A stretch of 64,000 nucleotides of DNA from assembly GCF_024807615.1 (NCBI RefSeq), contig NZ_JANUCJ010000001.1, forward strand, positions 248,001-312,000, written 5' to 3'. Shown here one piece after another: positions 24,029 through 35,230 of this stretch (positions are counted from its first letter, which is position 1; each line of letters begins with the position of its first letter). A program made the translations under genes and the position numbers. The notes beneath the pieces are model-generated. The model saw only the letters and a list, made by a program, of their open reading frames with translations, had not been told where the DNA came from and ran no database searches. Origin of the DNA: Tsukamurella ocularis. GTDB lineage: Bacteria; Actinomycetota; Actinomycetes; Mycobacteriales; Mycobacteriaceae.

Positions 24029-25291
24029 ATGAACGATGCGAACAAGCGCTTCGCGGTGATCGGCAGCGGGGTCAGCGGACTCGTCGCCGCGCACGAGCTG
24101 AGCCGGTCGGCGCGGGTCACGCTGTACGAGCGGGACATCCGCTTGGGCGGGCACGCCCACACCCACACGGTCGATCTCGGGTTCGACGAACCGGTGCAGG
24201 TGGACTCCGGGTTCATCGTGCACAACGACCGCACCTACCCGGTCCTGTGCGGCCTGTTCGAGGAACTCGGCGTCGCCACGCGGGACGCCGAGATGAGCAT
24301 GTCGATCCGCGACGACTCGCGCGGCGTCGAGTTCGCGGGCGGCAAGGGCATCCGCGGCCTCCTGCCCACGCCGCGCCACCTGGTCGACACCGACCACCTG
24401 CGGCTGCTCGCGGAGGTACCGCGGTTCCACCGCCGCGCCCGCGACCACCTCCACGGCGATGCGGCGGACCTTCCGCTCGGCGCGTTCGTCCTGCGCGAGG
24501 ACTTCAGCGAACGTCTCGTGGAGGGCTTCCTCCGCCCGCTGGTGGCGGCCGTGTGGTCGTGCCCGCCCGACCACGTCGACGCCTATCCGGCCCGCCATCT
24601 GTTCCGGTTCCTCGACAACCACGGCATGCTCACCGTCGGGCGATCGCTGCAGTGGCGCACGGTGGTCGGCGGATCGGCGCGGTACGTCGAGCGGGTCGCG
24701 GCTGGCGTCGCCGACGTTCGGACCGGGACCGGGGTCCGCGCGCTCGCCCGGACGGACCGAGGCGTACGGGTCGTCGACGACGCCGGGACCGCGGAGGAAT
24801 TCGACGGTGCCGTGGTCGCGGTCCACCCGCACCAGGCCCTGGCGCTCCTCGATCGGCCGACCGCCCTCGAGCGCGAGCTGCTGGGCACGATCCGCTACAC
24901 GCCTAATCCCGCTCTGCTGCACACGGATACCTCGCTGCTGCCGCGCACCGAGAACGCCCGCGGTTCGTGGAACTACCTCGCCACCGGCGACGGGCGACCG
25001 GTCTCGGTGACCTACGACCTGACCCGCCTCATGGGCCTGCCTCGCGGCCGCGAGACCGCGCTGGTGACGCTCGGGGGAGCGGACCTCGTCGACCCCGCGC
25101 GGGTGCTCGCCGAGCTGCCCTACGAGCATCCCGCGTTCACCTCGGAGTCGGTGGCCGCGGCGCGACGCCTGGACGGGATCTCCGGCCCGGGGCTCGCTTT
25201 CGCGGGGGCCTACCACGGCTGGGGCTTCCACGAGGACGGTGCGGCGTCGGGCCTGCGCGCCGCCCGCCGAGTGGCCGGGGTCGCGCCGTGA
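24029..25291 (+). CDS. FAD-dependent oxidoreductase of the SigK locus
   Basis: A 420-aa flavoprotein of the amine-oxidase/desaturase-like fold: FAVIGSGVSGLVAAHELS is the N-terminal FAD dinucleotide-binding motif, followed by LGGHAHTHTVD and VDSGFIVHNDRTYP. The C-terminal GPGLAFAGAYHGWGFHEDGAASGLRAARR closes the FAD site. It matches Rv0449c, first gene of the M. tuberculosis sigK region (from memory). With the fatty-acid methyltransferase two genes on, a role in modified membrane lipids is likely. First gene of the operon; the stop overlaps DUF1365 by 4 nt. Confidence 0.88.
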   Translation: MNDANKRFAVIGSGVSGLVAAHELSRSARVTLYERDIRLGGHAHTHTVDLGFDEPVQVDSGFIVHNDRTYPVLCGLFEELGVATRDAEMSMSIRDDSRGVEFAGGKGIRGLLPTPRHLVDTDHLRLLAEVPRFHRRARDHLHGDAADLPLGAFVLREDFSERLVEGFLRPLVAAVWSCPPDHVDAYPARHLFRFLDNHGMLTVGRSLQWRTVVGGSARYVERVAAGVADVRTGTGVRALARTDRGVRVVDDAGTAEEFDGAVVAVHPHQALALLDRPTALERELLGTIRYTPNPALLHTDTSLLPRTENARGSWNYLATGDGRPVSVTYDLTRLMGLPRGRETALVTLGGADLVDPARVLAELPYEHPAFTSESVAAARRLDGISGPGLAFAGAYHGWGFHEDGAASGLRAARRVAGVAP

Positions 25292-26028
25292 CCCGCCCGC
25301 CCGCGATGTACGACACCGAGATCGGGCATCTGCGACGCTCCCCCGTCGAGCACGGCTTCCGGCATCGGAGCGCGAGCTGGTTCATCGACGTCGACGCCCC
25401 GCCTACCGTGCCGCTGTGGCTGCGCCCGCTCGCCTCCTTCCGCGCCGCCGACCACCTGTCCCCGGTGGCCGACGGTGCCGACACCCTGCGCGGCAGGGTC
25501 GAGGAGACACTGCGCGACAACGGCGTCGACGTTCCCGGCGGCACGATCACCGCACTCCTCAACGCGCGCTGCCTGGGCTACGTCTTCGACCCGTTGACGG
25601 TCTTCTGGTGTCACGACGCCGCCGGGAACGTGTGCGCGATCGTCGCCGAGGTGCACAACACCTACGGTGGTCGGCACGCGTACGTGCTGGGACCCTCGGC
25701 GTTGTCCGGCGCGTCGGTCGCCAAGGCGTTCTACGTGTCCCCGTTCCACCCGGTGGACGGCGTGTACCACCTCCGGATACCCGAACCGGATGGAAGCTTA
25801 TCCATCGACGTGGTGCTTGAGAGGGCCGGCCGGGCCCCGTTCACCGCCCAGTGGCGGGGAACCCGCAGAGCCGCCACGCCGGGACGGATCCTTCTGGCGC
25901 AGCTGCGCGCCCCCCTCGTGCCGCTGCTCGTCGCCGTCCGGATCCGCCTGCACGGCATCCGCTTGTGGGCCTCCGGCCTACCGCTCGTCCCCCGCCCCGA
26001 CACCACCGACCAGAAAGCGCACCCGTGA
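25288..26028 (+). CDS. DUF1365 domain-containing protein
   Basis: A 246-aa protein with DUF1365 landmarks: MYDTEIGHLRRSPVEHGFRHR near the start, LLNARCLGYVFDPLTVFWCHDAAG, EVHNTYGGRHAY and KAFYVSPFHPVDGVYHLRI. The family nearly always sits between an FAD oxidoreductase and a cyclopropane/methyl fatty-acid synthase, as here, suggesting a shared lipid pathway, but its activity is not known. GTG start overlapping the previous stop (GTGA); its own stop overlaps the next GTG in the same way. Confidence 0.88.
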   Translation: MTRPPAMYDTEIGHLRRSPVEHGFRHRSASWFIDVDAPPTVPLWLRPLASFRAADHLSPVADGADTLRGRVEETLRDNGVDVPGGTITALLNARCLGYVFDPLTVFWCHDAAGNVCAIVAEVHNTYGGRHAYVLGPSALSGASVAKAFYVSPFHPVDGVYHLRIPEPDGSLSIDVVLERAGRAPFTAQWRGTRRAATPGRILLAQLRAPLVPLLVAVRIRLHGIRLWASGLPLVPRPDTTDQKAHP

Positions 26029-27311
26029 CCGTCGACCTCGCCCCCCGCAGCTTTCGCGCCGGCCATCTCGGCGTACCCGTCCCCACCGGGCTCCGCGCCC
26101 GCGTCCTCGGCCGTGCGGCCCGCACGCTGCTCGCGCGTGCCGCGGCGCGCAGCGGCGTCGCCGTCACGACGGCGGATGATCCCGCCCCCGCAGAACCGAC
26201 GATCGTCCTTCGTGCACCGGATGCCGTGCACCGCAGGATCGGGACCGCCCGACTCATCGGGTTCGGCGAGGCCTACGTCGCCGGAGAATGGGACTCTCCG
26301 GACCTGGTCGCGGCGCTCACCGCTCTGGCGGAGCAGATGCCCGAGCTGGTGCCGCGGTGGCTGCAGTCGCTGCGCCGTCTCGCCGCCACCGCCCGGCCCC
26401 ACACCGAGATCGGCACGCCCGACAACGTGCAGGACAACGTCTCCGACCACTACGACCTCTCCAACGAGCTGTTCGCGATGTTCCTCGACGAAACCCTCAC
26501 CTATTCCAGCGCGCTGTTCTCCCCGGAGGAGATCCCCGACGGTGAGCCCGGCGTGACCCGCGCCGGTGACGCCGGCGAACCCCACTGGGCGGCACTGACG
26601 GAGGCGCAGCACGACAAGATCGACCGTCTCCTCGACGCCGCGGGCGTCGGCCCCGGCACGCGCCTGCTGGAGATCGGGACCGGCTGGGGCGAGCTCTGCC
26701 TGCGCGCGGCGGCGCGGGGCGCGACGGTCCGCTCGGTGACGCTGTCGACGGAGCAGCGCTCCCTCGCGCTGGAGCGGATCGCCGCGGCCGGACTCGCCGA
26801 TCGGGTGCGGGTGGACCTGCTCGACTACCGCAGCGTCGACGGGGAGTACGACGCGGTCGTCTCCGTCGAGATGATCGAGGCCGTCGGCGCCGCGCACTGG
26901 GACGAGTACTTCGGGACGCTGGCCCGGCTCGTCGCGCCGCACGGACGCATCGCGCTGCAGGCGATCACGATGCCGCACGACCGGATGCTCGCGACACTCC
27001 GCACGTACACGTGGATCCAGAAGTACGTCTTCCCCGGCGGGATGCTGCCCTCCACCGAGGCCATCGCCGCTGCCGCCCGGACGGCGGGCCTCGCCGTCCG
27101 GGGCCGGCACCGGTTCGGCGAGCACTACGCGGAGACCCTGCGCCTGTGGCGCGAGCGCTTCCTCGCGGACCCCGACAACCTGCCGCCGCCGGCGGACGCG
27201 CCGGACTTCCGGCGTCTGTGGGAGTTCTACCTCGCCTACAGCGAAGCCGGGTTCCGCTCTGGCTACCTCGACGTGCAGCAGATCGTGCTCGCACCGGAGG
27301 CCACCCGATGA
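26025..27311 (+). CDS. Cyclopropane-fatty-acid synthase family methyltransferase (UfaA1-like)
   Basis: A 428-aa SAM-dependent methyltransferase acting on unsaturated phospholipid acyl chains. DNVQDNVSDHYDLSNELFAMFLDETLTYSSALF is the substrate-proximal region and LLEIGTGWGELCLRAA the SAM site; VVSVEMIEAVGAAHWDEYF and IQKYVFPGGMLPS are conserved. Length and context match Rv0447c/UfaA1 (from memory), reported to take part in methyl-branched or cyclopropane fatty acids. Whether the product is cyclopropane, 10-methylene or 10-methyl is not decidable here. It is translationally coupled to DUF1365. Confidence 0.88.
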   Translation: MTVDLAPRSFRAGHLGVPVPTGLRARVLGRAARTLLARAAARSGVAVTTADDPAPAEPTIVLRAPDAVHRRIGTARLIGFGEAYVAGEWDSPDLVAALTALAEQMPELVPRWLQSLRRLAATARPHTEIGTPDNVQDNVSDHYDLSNELFAMFLDETLTYSSALFSPEEIPDGEPGVTRAGDAGEPHWAALTEAQHDKIDRLLDAAGVGPGTRLLEIGTGWGELCLRAAARGATVRSVTLSTEQRSLALERIAAAGLADRVRVDLLDYRSVDGEYDAVVSVEMIEAVGAAHWDEYFGTLARLVAPHGRIALQAITMPHDRMLATLRTYTWIQKYVFPGGMLPSTEAIAAAARTAGLAVRGRHRFGEHYAETLRLWRERFLADPDNLPPPADAPDFRRLWEFYLAYSEAGFRSGYLDVQQIVLAPEATR

Positions 27312-27348
27312 GCACCTTCGTCCCCCGATCCTACCGAGGAGAGAACCG

Positions 27349-27945
27349 ATGATCCACACCGTCCGCTCCGCCGCGATCGCCTGCACCGCTGCCCTCGCCG
27401 TCGCGACAGCCGTCGCAAGTCCCGCCGCCGCGGCGCCCCTCGGCCCCGTGGCGAAGGTCGACGTGGCCCGCTACGTCGGGACCTGGCACCAGCTGGCCGC
27501 GATCCCCGCGCCGTTCAGCGCGCAGTGCGCGCGCGACACCACGGCGACGTACCGGATCGTCGATGCGACCAACATTTCAGTCCACAACACGTGCACCACG
27601 TGGACCGGGTCGACCTCCTCCATCCGAGGCAACGCCCGCGTCACCGATACCCGGACCACGGCGCAGCTCCACGTCTCCTTCCCCGGCGTGCCGACCCAGG
27701 ACGCCCTCGACGGCCCGCCCAACTACGTGGTCGCGGCGCTGGCTCCGGACTACTCCTGGGCCTTCGTCGGCGATCCGGCGCGCCGCAGCGCCTTCGTCCT
27801 GTCGCGGACGGCGGCCGTGCCGCCGGCCCGGTGGGCACAGGTGCGCGCCACCGCGGAGCGGCTCGGGTACAACGCGTGCACGATCCTGAGCACGCCGACC
27901 ACCGGGGGACTCGGGCGGATAGCGCCGCTGTGTGCGCTCCCCTGA
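27349..27945 (+). CDS. Secreted lipocalin (Blc-like)
   Basis: A 198-aa exported protein. A signal peptide (about residues 1–30, ending ASPAAAA) has no lipobox, so the protein is probably soluble outside the membrane. The lipocalin GxW block is VDVARYVGTWHQLAAIPAPFSAQCARDTTATY, followed by NYVVAALAPDYSWAFVGDP and FVLSRTAAVPPARW. Four cysteines could make two disulfides. Blc-type lipocalins bind fatty acids or lysophospholipids, fitting a lipid-modification operon. In M. tuberculosis this slot holds a DUF1295 membrane protein instead (Rv0446c, from memory). AGGAGAG box before the ATG. Confidence 0.88.
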   Translation: MIHTVRSAAIACTAALAVATAVASPAAAAPLGPVAKVDVARYVGTWHQLAAIPAPFSAQCARDTTATYRIVDATNISVHNTCTTWTGSTSSIRGNARVTDTRTTAQLHVSFPGVPTQDALDGPPNYVVAALAPDYSWAFVGDPARRSAFVLSRTAAVPPARWAQVRATAERLGYNACTILSTPTTGGLGRIAPLCALP

Positions 27946-27954
27946 CGATGTCCC

Positions 27955-28016
27955 GTCCCGCGGTCGGGGGCGGCATCCGGTCCGGTGTGCCGGGACCCGG
28001 TAACGTACCGCGGGAC
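27955..28016. repeat. Long-span inverted repeat before sigK
   Basis: GTCCCGCGGT (27955–27964) and ACCGCGGGAC (28007–28016) are perfect 10-bp arms enclosing 42 bp, in the gap between the lipocalin gene and sigK. An inner GGTCC/GGACC pair can extend the fold. It could be a terminator-like attenuator that sets sigK–rskA expression below that of the upstream genes. Structure is seen; role is guessed. Confidence 0.4.
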
Positions 28017-28031
28017 GAAGGAGACTCCCGC

Positions 28032-28598
28032 ATGACTCGCGCGCGAACCGAGGCCGACCACCTGCTCGAACGCACCGCCGCCGGCGACGTCGGGGCCTTC
28101 CGCGAACTGTACGAGCGTACCGGTCGCCTGGTCTTCGGCACGGCGCTGCGGGTGATCGGGGACCGCGGTTACGGCGAGGAGGTCGCGCAGGAGGTGTACC
28201 TCGAGGCGTGGCGCAAGGCCGCCGATTTCGACGCCGCCCGCGGCTCGGCCGAGTCCTGGCTCGTGACCATCGCGCACCGGCGGTCCGTCGACCGGGTCCG
28301 CGCCGAACGCGCCCGCGGGGAACGCGAGAACAGCTTCGCCCATTCCAGTTTCCAGCGCCCGCACGACGTGGTGGCGGAGACCAGCGAGCAGCGGGAGGAC
28401 TCCGGCGCCGTGGTCGACTGCCTCGACACGCTGAGCGAACCGCAGCGCGACGCCCTCACCATGGCCTACTACGGCGGCCATACCTATCGCGAGGTCTCGG
28501 AGCGGCTGGACGCCCCGCTCGCCACGGTGAAGAGCCGCATCCGCGACGGCATCGCGCGCCTGCGCCGGTGCCTCGAGCCCTTCGGAGTGCTGTCATGA
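28032..28598 (+). CDS. sigK: ECF RNA polymerase sigma factor SigK
   Basis: A 188-aa group 4 sigma factor. Region 2 is FRELYERTGRLVFGTALRVIGDRGYGEEVAQEVYLEAWRKA (residues about 20–60) and region 4 is LSEPQRDALTMAYYGGHTYREVSERLDAPLATVKSRIRDG. Length and neighbours match SigK of mycobacteria, which directs transcription of its own locus and is held by RskA. A SigK-type promoter heads this operon, supporting the name. AAGGAG precedes the ATG. The stop overlaps rskA by 4 nt, so sigma and anti-sigma are made together. Confidence 0.88.
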   Translation: MTRARTEADHLLERTAAGDVGAFRELYERTGRLVFGTALRVIGDRGYGEEVAQEVYLEAWRKAADFDAARGSAESWLVTIAHRRSVDRVRAERARGERENSFAHSSFQRPHDVVAETSEQREDSGAVVDCLDTLSEPQRDALTMAYYGGHTYREVSERLDAPLATVKSRIRDGIARLRRCLEPFGVLS

Positions 28599-29350
28599 GC
28601 GACGTGTCGACAGGCAACGGGAGCGGGGACGCGCTCCTCGACGATGCAGAGGTATACGCCCTGCACGCCCTCGACGCCGACGAGCGGTCGGGCGTCGAGG
28701 CAGCGCGCGAGGCGGCGGCCGCCGACGTGCGCGAAGAGTTCGACGCTCGGGTCGACGCTGTGCGCGAGACCATGGCGGCGCAGGCCGCCCAACACGGTAT
28801 CGAGCCGCCCGCGGAGGTCTTCGAGCGCGTCCTGGCCCATGTGGTCGACGATCCGGGGGTCACGCCGATCCGCCGGAACCGCCGACCCTCGCGGACCGCG
28901 CTGCGGGCGGTCGCCGCGGCGGCCGTCGTCGTGGTCGCCGTCACGGCCGGCGTCGTCCTCGGTCGGTCCGTCCTCGCCGGGCAGGACGGGCGGGCACCGT
29001 CGGAAACCGAGATCGTGCTCGCCGCCCCCGATGCACGGACCACGCAGGCGCGCGTCGGCGACGCGACGATCTCGTTCATCTACTCGCGGGAGCGCAACGC
29101 GGGCGTCGTCCTGATGAACGACGTGCCTCCGCCGGAGGACGGCACCGTCTACCAGATGTGGCTGATGGATCCGGGCGGCGGCGCCCGCTCCCGCGGCACG
29201 ATGACGCAGGCCGACGTGCGGCCGACGACGACGGCCGCGGTCACGTCGATCGACGGCGCCACCACGTTCGGGATCTCGATCGAGGGGCCGGGCGGGGCGG
29301 CCACCCCGTCGGACCGGATCGTGACGACCCTGCCGATCACGCCACGCTGA
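28595..29350 (+). CDS. rskA: RskA-type anti-sigma-K factor
   Basis: A 251-aa single-pass membrane protein. The cytoplasmic N-terminal domain (LLDDAEVYALHALDADERSGVEAAREA) should clamp SigK. One transmembrane helix (AAAAVVVVAVTAGVVLG, about residues 105–125) leads to an extracellular RskA domain (VVLMNDVPPPEDGTVYQMWLMDPGG…FGISIEGPGGAATPSDRI). In mycobacteria a redox-sensitive interaction and regulated proteolysis release SigK. Overlap ATGA with sigK. Last gene of the operon, convergent with a methyltransferase 10 bp away. Confidence 0.9.
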   Translation: MSDVSTGNGSGDALLDDAEVYALHALDADERSGVEAAREAAAADVREEFDARVDAVRETMAAQAAQHGIEPPAEVFERVLAHVVDDPGVTPIRRNRRPSRTALRAVAAAAVVVVAVTAGVVLGRSVLAGQDGRAPSETEIVLAAPDARTTQARVGDATISFIYSRERNAGVVLMNDVPPPEDGTVYQMWLMDPGGGARSRGTMTQADVRPTTTAAVTSIDGATTFGISIEGPGGAATPSDRIVTTLPITPR

Positions 29351-29360
29351 GCACGATCAC

Positions 29361-30188
29361 TCAGACGACCCGTCCGACACCGACGTAGCCGTAGTCGCAG
29401 CGCATCTGCGCCTCGGTGAGCGGGAACTCGGGGCGCCAACGGCCGGTGCGCACGAATCCCGGCTCGAGGATCTCCGTGCCGACGAGCCAGGAGAGCAACT
29501 CCTCACGCGAGCGCGCGTGCAGCGGCGAGCCGGTCCGCTCGTAACTGCGGCGCACCCAGTTCAGCTCTGCCCTGATCTCCGGATGCGAGGAATCGTCGGA
29601 GAAGTGCGCGAGAGCGATCATGCTGCCCGGTACCAGCAGCTCGAGGTACCGGCGGACGATGCTGCCGGGATCCTCGTCGTCGGCGACGAAGACGAGCCCA
29701 CCGGCGAGGAGCAGGCCGACGGGTCGGTCGAAGTCGATGAGTCCCCGTGTCACCGGGTGATCCAGCACCGCGTCGACGTCTCGGAAGTCGAGCTTGATCA
29801 CCGCAGCACCCGGATCGTCATCGATCAGTTGCCGTCCCAGCTCATAACTGATCGGCTCGCTATCGACGAAGACCATTCGCGCTGCGGGGCGGTTGATCCG
29901 CGCGAGGAGGTGCATCCCACCGCCCGCGGTGGTGCCCGATCCCAGGTCGAGGAACTGGTCGACGCCCGCACTCGCCATTGTCTGCACCGCACGACGCCCG
30001 AACGTCCTCGTCATCCGCGCGCTCAGAGCCCAGTGCGGGGCGTCGACCGCCATCGCCTCGCCCACTTCCCGGTCGACGGGAAGATAGCTGGCACCGCCGA
30101 GGAAATAGTCATACAGCCGCGCCACGTTCGGCCGTTCCATGTCGAACGAGGGGGTAGCGGGCGTACTCGCGGGTGTGGTGTTCATCAT
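29361..30188 (-). CDS. SAM-dependent methyltransferase, DUF574 type
   Basis: A 275-aa protein of the Methyltransf_19 (DUF574) family. RPNVARLYDYFLGGASYLPVDREVGE is the family signature at the N-terminus, followed by the SAM-binding FLDLGSGTTAGGGMHLLA and MVFVDSEPISYELGRQLI. These methyltransferases are numerous in actinomycetes with few known substrates. Two adjacent ATG codons start the gene (30188 or 30185); a TAGGTT box 9 nt upstream suggests a near-leaderless mRNA. Divergent from the diguanylate cyclase over 66 bp. Confidence 0.85.
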   Translation of the reverse strand: MMNTTPASTPATPSFDMERPNVARLYDYFLGGASYLPVDREVGEAMAVDAPHWALSARMTRTFGRRAVQTMASAGVDQFLDLGSGTTAGGGMHLLARINRPAARMVFVDSEPISYELGRQLIDDDPGAAVIKLDFRDVDAVLDHPVTRGLIDFDRPVGLLLAGGLVFVADDEDPGSIVRRYLELLVPGSMIALAHFSDDSSHPEIRAELNWVRRSYERTGSPLHARSREELLSWLVGTEILEPGFVRTGRWRPEFPLTEAQMRCDYGYVGVGRVV

Positions 30189-30254
30189 CGCAAGTCGAAC
30201 CTATCGAATCGCCCTTCCCGCGTACACTCGAATCGACGAAGAGCAAGGAGGAAC

Positions 30255-31574
30255 ATGACGGAATCCTTGTCACCGCTGGGCTTCCTAGCGCGAGGCGAGT
30301 CCGTCGTCGCTCTGCTCGTCGACAAGTTCCTCGTATCGATCGTGGACGAGGTCTACCTGCCGATTCCCGCGGCGCTGGTCCGCGCCGAGTTGCTGACGGT
30401 GTTCCAATCCATGATCGCCGCCCTCAATGCGGACGACTTCGATCCGACGGTCGGATCCGAATTCGGCAGGCTACTGGTCTCGCTGCAGATCACCGTCCCT
30501 GCGGGAGCTGCGGCGGGCGGACGTGCCATCGCGGACCTACCGGATGCGTTGGTCCGCGCCCCGACGGCAGAGATCCGCCGCCGGTCCGCACTGATCCTCG
30601 CGGAATACACCGGAGGCTACGCCGGGGCCCTCACCCACCGGATCATCGACAGGCAGGCCGTGGTCCACCGGGCGGCGCAGCTCGCCCGGCAGTCGGCCGA
30701 GGAGGGCGAGCGGCAGGCGCAGGCGCGGCTGCGCGTGATGTTCGAGCACGCCCGCTCCCCCATCTTCGTCGCCGACGAGCAGGGCCGCATCCTCGAGGCG
30801 AGCTCGGCGATGACCCGGATGATGGAGGCCAATCCGACGCTCCTCGGCACGTCGGGCGACGACGTGCGGCCGCTCCTCGCCGACGACCCCGACGACGTGC
30901 AGCAGGCCCTGCAGGAGCTGACCGAGGCGAACGACGAGAGCGTCACGCGGTTCCTCGAGCACCGGCGGCTGCGCTTCTCGGGCGACACGAGCGTCGGCCG
31001 CTGGGCATTGAGCCGTGTTCCGGCGGCGGGAGACCGGCCCGCGTTTCTCGTGGGCGTCGGGCACGACGTCACCGAGCTGCGGGCCACCCACGCTGAACTC
31101 AGCCATCTGGCCCACCACGACGCGCTGACGGGGCTGCCGAACCGGCGTCGGCTGCGTGAGGATCTCACGGAAGCGCCTGCCGGCAGCGTCGGCTTCTGCC
31201 TGGTCGACCTCGACGGCTTCAAGGCGATCAACGACCGACTCGGGCATGCCGTGGGCGACCAACTGCTCGGGGCGATCGCGGCGCGGATCCGCACCGCACT
31301 GACGGGCGTCGGCACCCTCTACCGTGTGGGCGGCGATGAGTTCGCTGTCCTCGTCTCCCCACCCTTCAAGCCCGGCGACGCGGCGCAGCTCATACACCGG
31401 TCACTATCGACGCCCGTCGAACTGCCCGCCGCCGACGGCGCCGACGCGCACGTGGTGCGGATCGGCGCGAGCATCGGCACCACCACGACCGCGGAAGCAG
31501 GCACCTCGGTGGAGGCGCTCATCGTCGCGGCGGACGCGGGCCTCTACCGCTCCAAGGACGCTCGACGGGCCTGA
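30255..31574 (+). CDS. PAS–GGDEF diguanylate cyclase
   Basis: A 439-aa cytosolic signalling protein. A helical N-terminal region (about 1–160) is followed by a PAS domain (ARLRVMFEHARSPIFVADEQGRILEASSAMTRM, about 160–285) and a GGDEF domain (HLAHHDALTGLPNRRRL…YRVGGDEFAVLV). The active-site GGDEF at about 359–363 is intact, so c-di-GMP synthesis is expected. No RxxD inhibitory site sits upstream of it, so product inhibition may be absent. AAGGAGGA precedes the ATG. Its 3' end overlaps the convergent permease by 31 nt. Confidence 0.9.
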   Translation: MTESLSPLGFLARGESVVALLVDKFLVSIVDEVYLPIPAALVRAELLTVFQSMIAALNADDFDPTVGSEFGRLLVSLQITVPAGAAAGGRAIADLPDALVRAPTAEIRRRSALILAEYTGGYAGALTHRIIDRQAVVHRAAQLARQSAEEGERQAQARLRVMFEHARSPIFVADEQGRILEASSAMTRMMEANPTLLGTSGDDVRPLLADDPDDVQQALQELTEANDESVTRFLEHRRLRFSGDTSVGRWALSRVPAAGDRPAFLVGVGHDVTELRATHAELSHLAHHDALTGLPNRRRLREDLTEAPAGSVGFCLVDLDGFKAINDRLGHAVGDQLLGAIAARIRTALTGVGTLYRVGGDEFAVLVSPPFKPGDAAQLIHRSLSTPVELPAADGADAHVVRIGASIGTTTTAEAGTSVEALIVAADAGLYRSKDARRA

Positions 31575-32940
31575 CCGCGCGCGTGCGCCGTCCCGGCGAT
31601 CCAGAGCAGCGCGACGATCGCGGACGTCGAGAGCACCTGGTATCGGACGTCGTCGTTGGCGATCGCGAGGACCACGATGCCCAACAGCACCAGCAGGACG
31701 GCCCACGAGAGGTACGGATAGCCCCACATCTTCAGCGGCAGGCGGGTCCTGTCGCGCTCGGCGCGGCGGCGCAGAACGATCTGCGAGGCGATGGTGGCGA
31801 GCCAGGTGACGATGAGCGTCGACCCGACGACGGCGAGCAGCCGGTCCAGCACCTCGGAGCCCCAGATGTACGTCGCCGGAACGGAGAGGAAGCCGATGAC
31901 CGAGCTCGCGAGCACCGCGAGGACGGGCACCCCCGAGGGGTTCGCGCGCCCGAAGGCGGCCGGCGCCATACTCCGCTCGGCGAGGGAGTAGAGCATCCGC
32001 GAGCTGCCGTACAGGTTCGCGTTGAGCGAGCTGAGCAGGGCGACCACGATGACCACGCCGAGCGTGGTCCCCACCGCGGGCAGTCCCGCGGCTTTGAGCA
32101 CGGCGACGAAGGGTTCCTTCGCGACGGCCGGGTCGTCCCAGGGCAGCGCGAGCAGGATCACGGCGACGCTGCCGACGTAGAAGACGAGGATCCGCCAGAC
32201 CGTGGCGCGGATGGCCCGCCCGACGGTGCGCTCGGGGTCCCGGGTCTCGGCCGCGGCGACGGCGACGATCTCGATGCCGCCGAAGGCGAAGGCCACCACG
32301 AGCAGGGCGGCGACGACACCGCTGATGCCGTGCGGCGCGAAGTCGGTGAGGTTGCCCAGCCCGGGCGACGGCGCCGACGTCCAGCCGAGCAAGTAGCCGA
32401 CGCCGATGACCAGGAAGAGCGCCACGAAGACGACCTTGATCAGCGAGAACCAGAACTCGAACTCGCCGAAGCCGCGGACCCCTGCCAGGTTCAACGCGGT
32501 CAGCGCGACCATGAAGACGAGCGCCCACGCCCACACCGGCGGCCCGCCGGGCAGAAGCCCGTTGAGGATCGCGGCGGCGGCAACGGCCTCCGCGGCCACT
32601 ACCAGGCACAGCTGCACCCACCAGAGCCAGCCGACGGCGAAGCCGGCGCCCGGCCCCAGCGCGCGGCCGGCGTAGTAGGAGAAGGCGCCCGGGTTCGGGT
32701 CGGCGGCGACCATCTCGCCGAGCATCCGCATGACGGCGATGACGACGAGCCCCGCCACCGCGTAGGCGATGAGCACCGCCGGACCGGCCAGGGCGATCCC
32801 CTTGCCGGCGCCGACGAACAGCCCGGCGCCGATCGCGGAGCCGAGGCTCATCATGATCAGGTGCCGGGCGCGGAGCCCGGCGTGCAGGCCGGGATCAGTC
32901 GACGCGGCCGCTGCGGTGTTCTCGCCCGACGGTGCCGCCA

Positions 32941-32941
<1 letters not shown>
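31544..32941 (-). CDS. APC-family amino-acid permease downstream of purL
   Basis: A 465-aa, 12-helix permease. LRARHLIMMSLGSAIGAGLFVGAGKGIALAGPAVLIAY is the helix-1 region, and GEFEFWFSLIKVVFVALFLVIG and AVAAAETRDPERTVGRAIRATVWRIL are the conserved loops of the GABA/lysine-type group. The ATG shares one base with the purL stop (TGATG), so it is translated from the purL transcript. A long in-frame extension into purL is only an alternate-frame reading. Substrate unknown. Related to the permeases at 6888 and 54058. Confidence 0.88.
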
Positions 32942-35208
<2,267 letters not shown>

Positions 35209-35214
35209 CAGCCC

Positions 35215-35220
35215 AGTTTA
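35215..35220 (-). promoter_or_regulatory. Leaderless promoter –10 box of purL
   Basis: TAAACT on the minus strand, followed by GGGCTG and then the purL GTG. Start codon at +1 is predicted. The same hexamer heads the DUF3073 leader (10973) and the purS promoter (57941 to 57936). No clear –35. Confidence 0.5.
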
Positions 35221-35230
35221 GACGGGTGAT

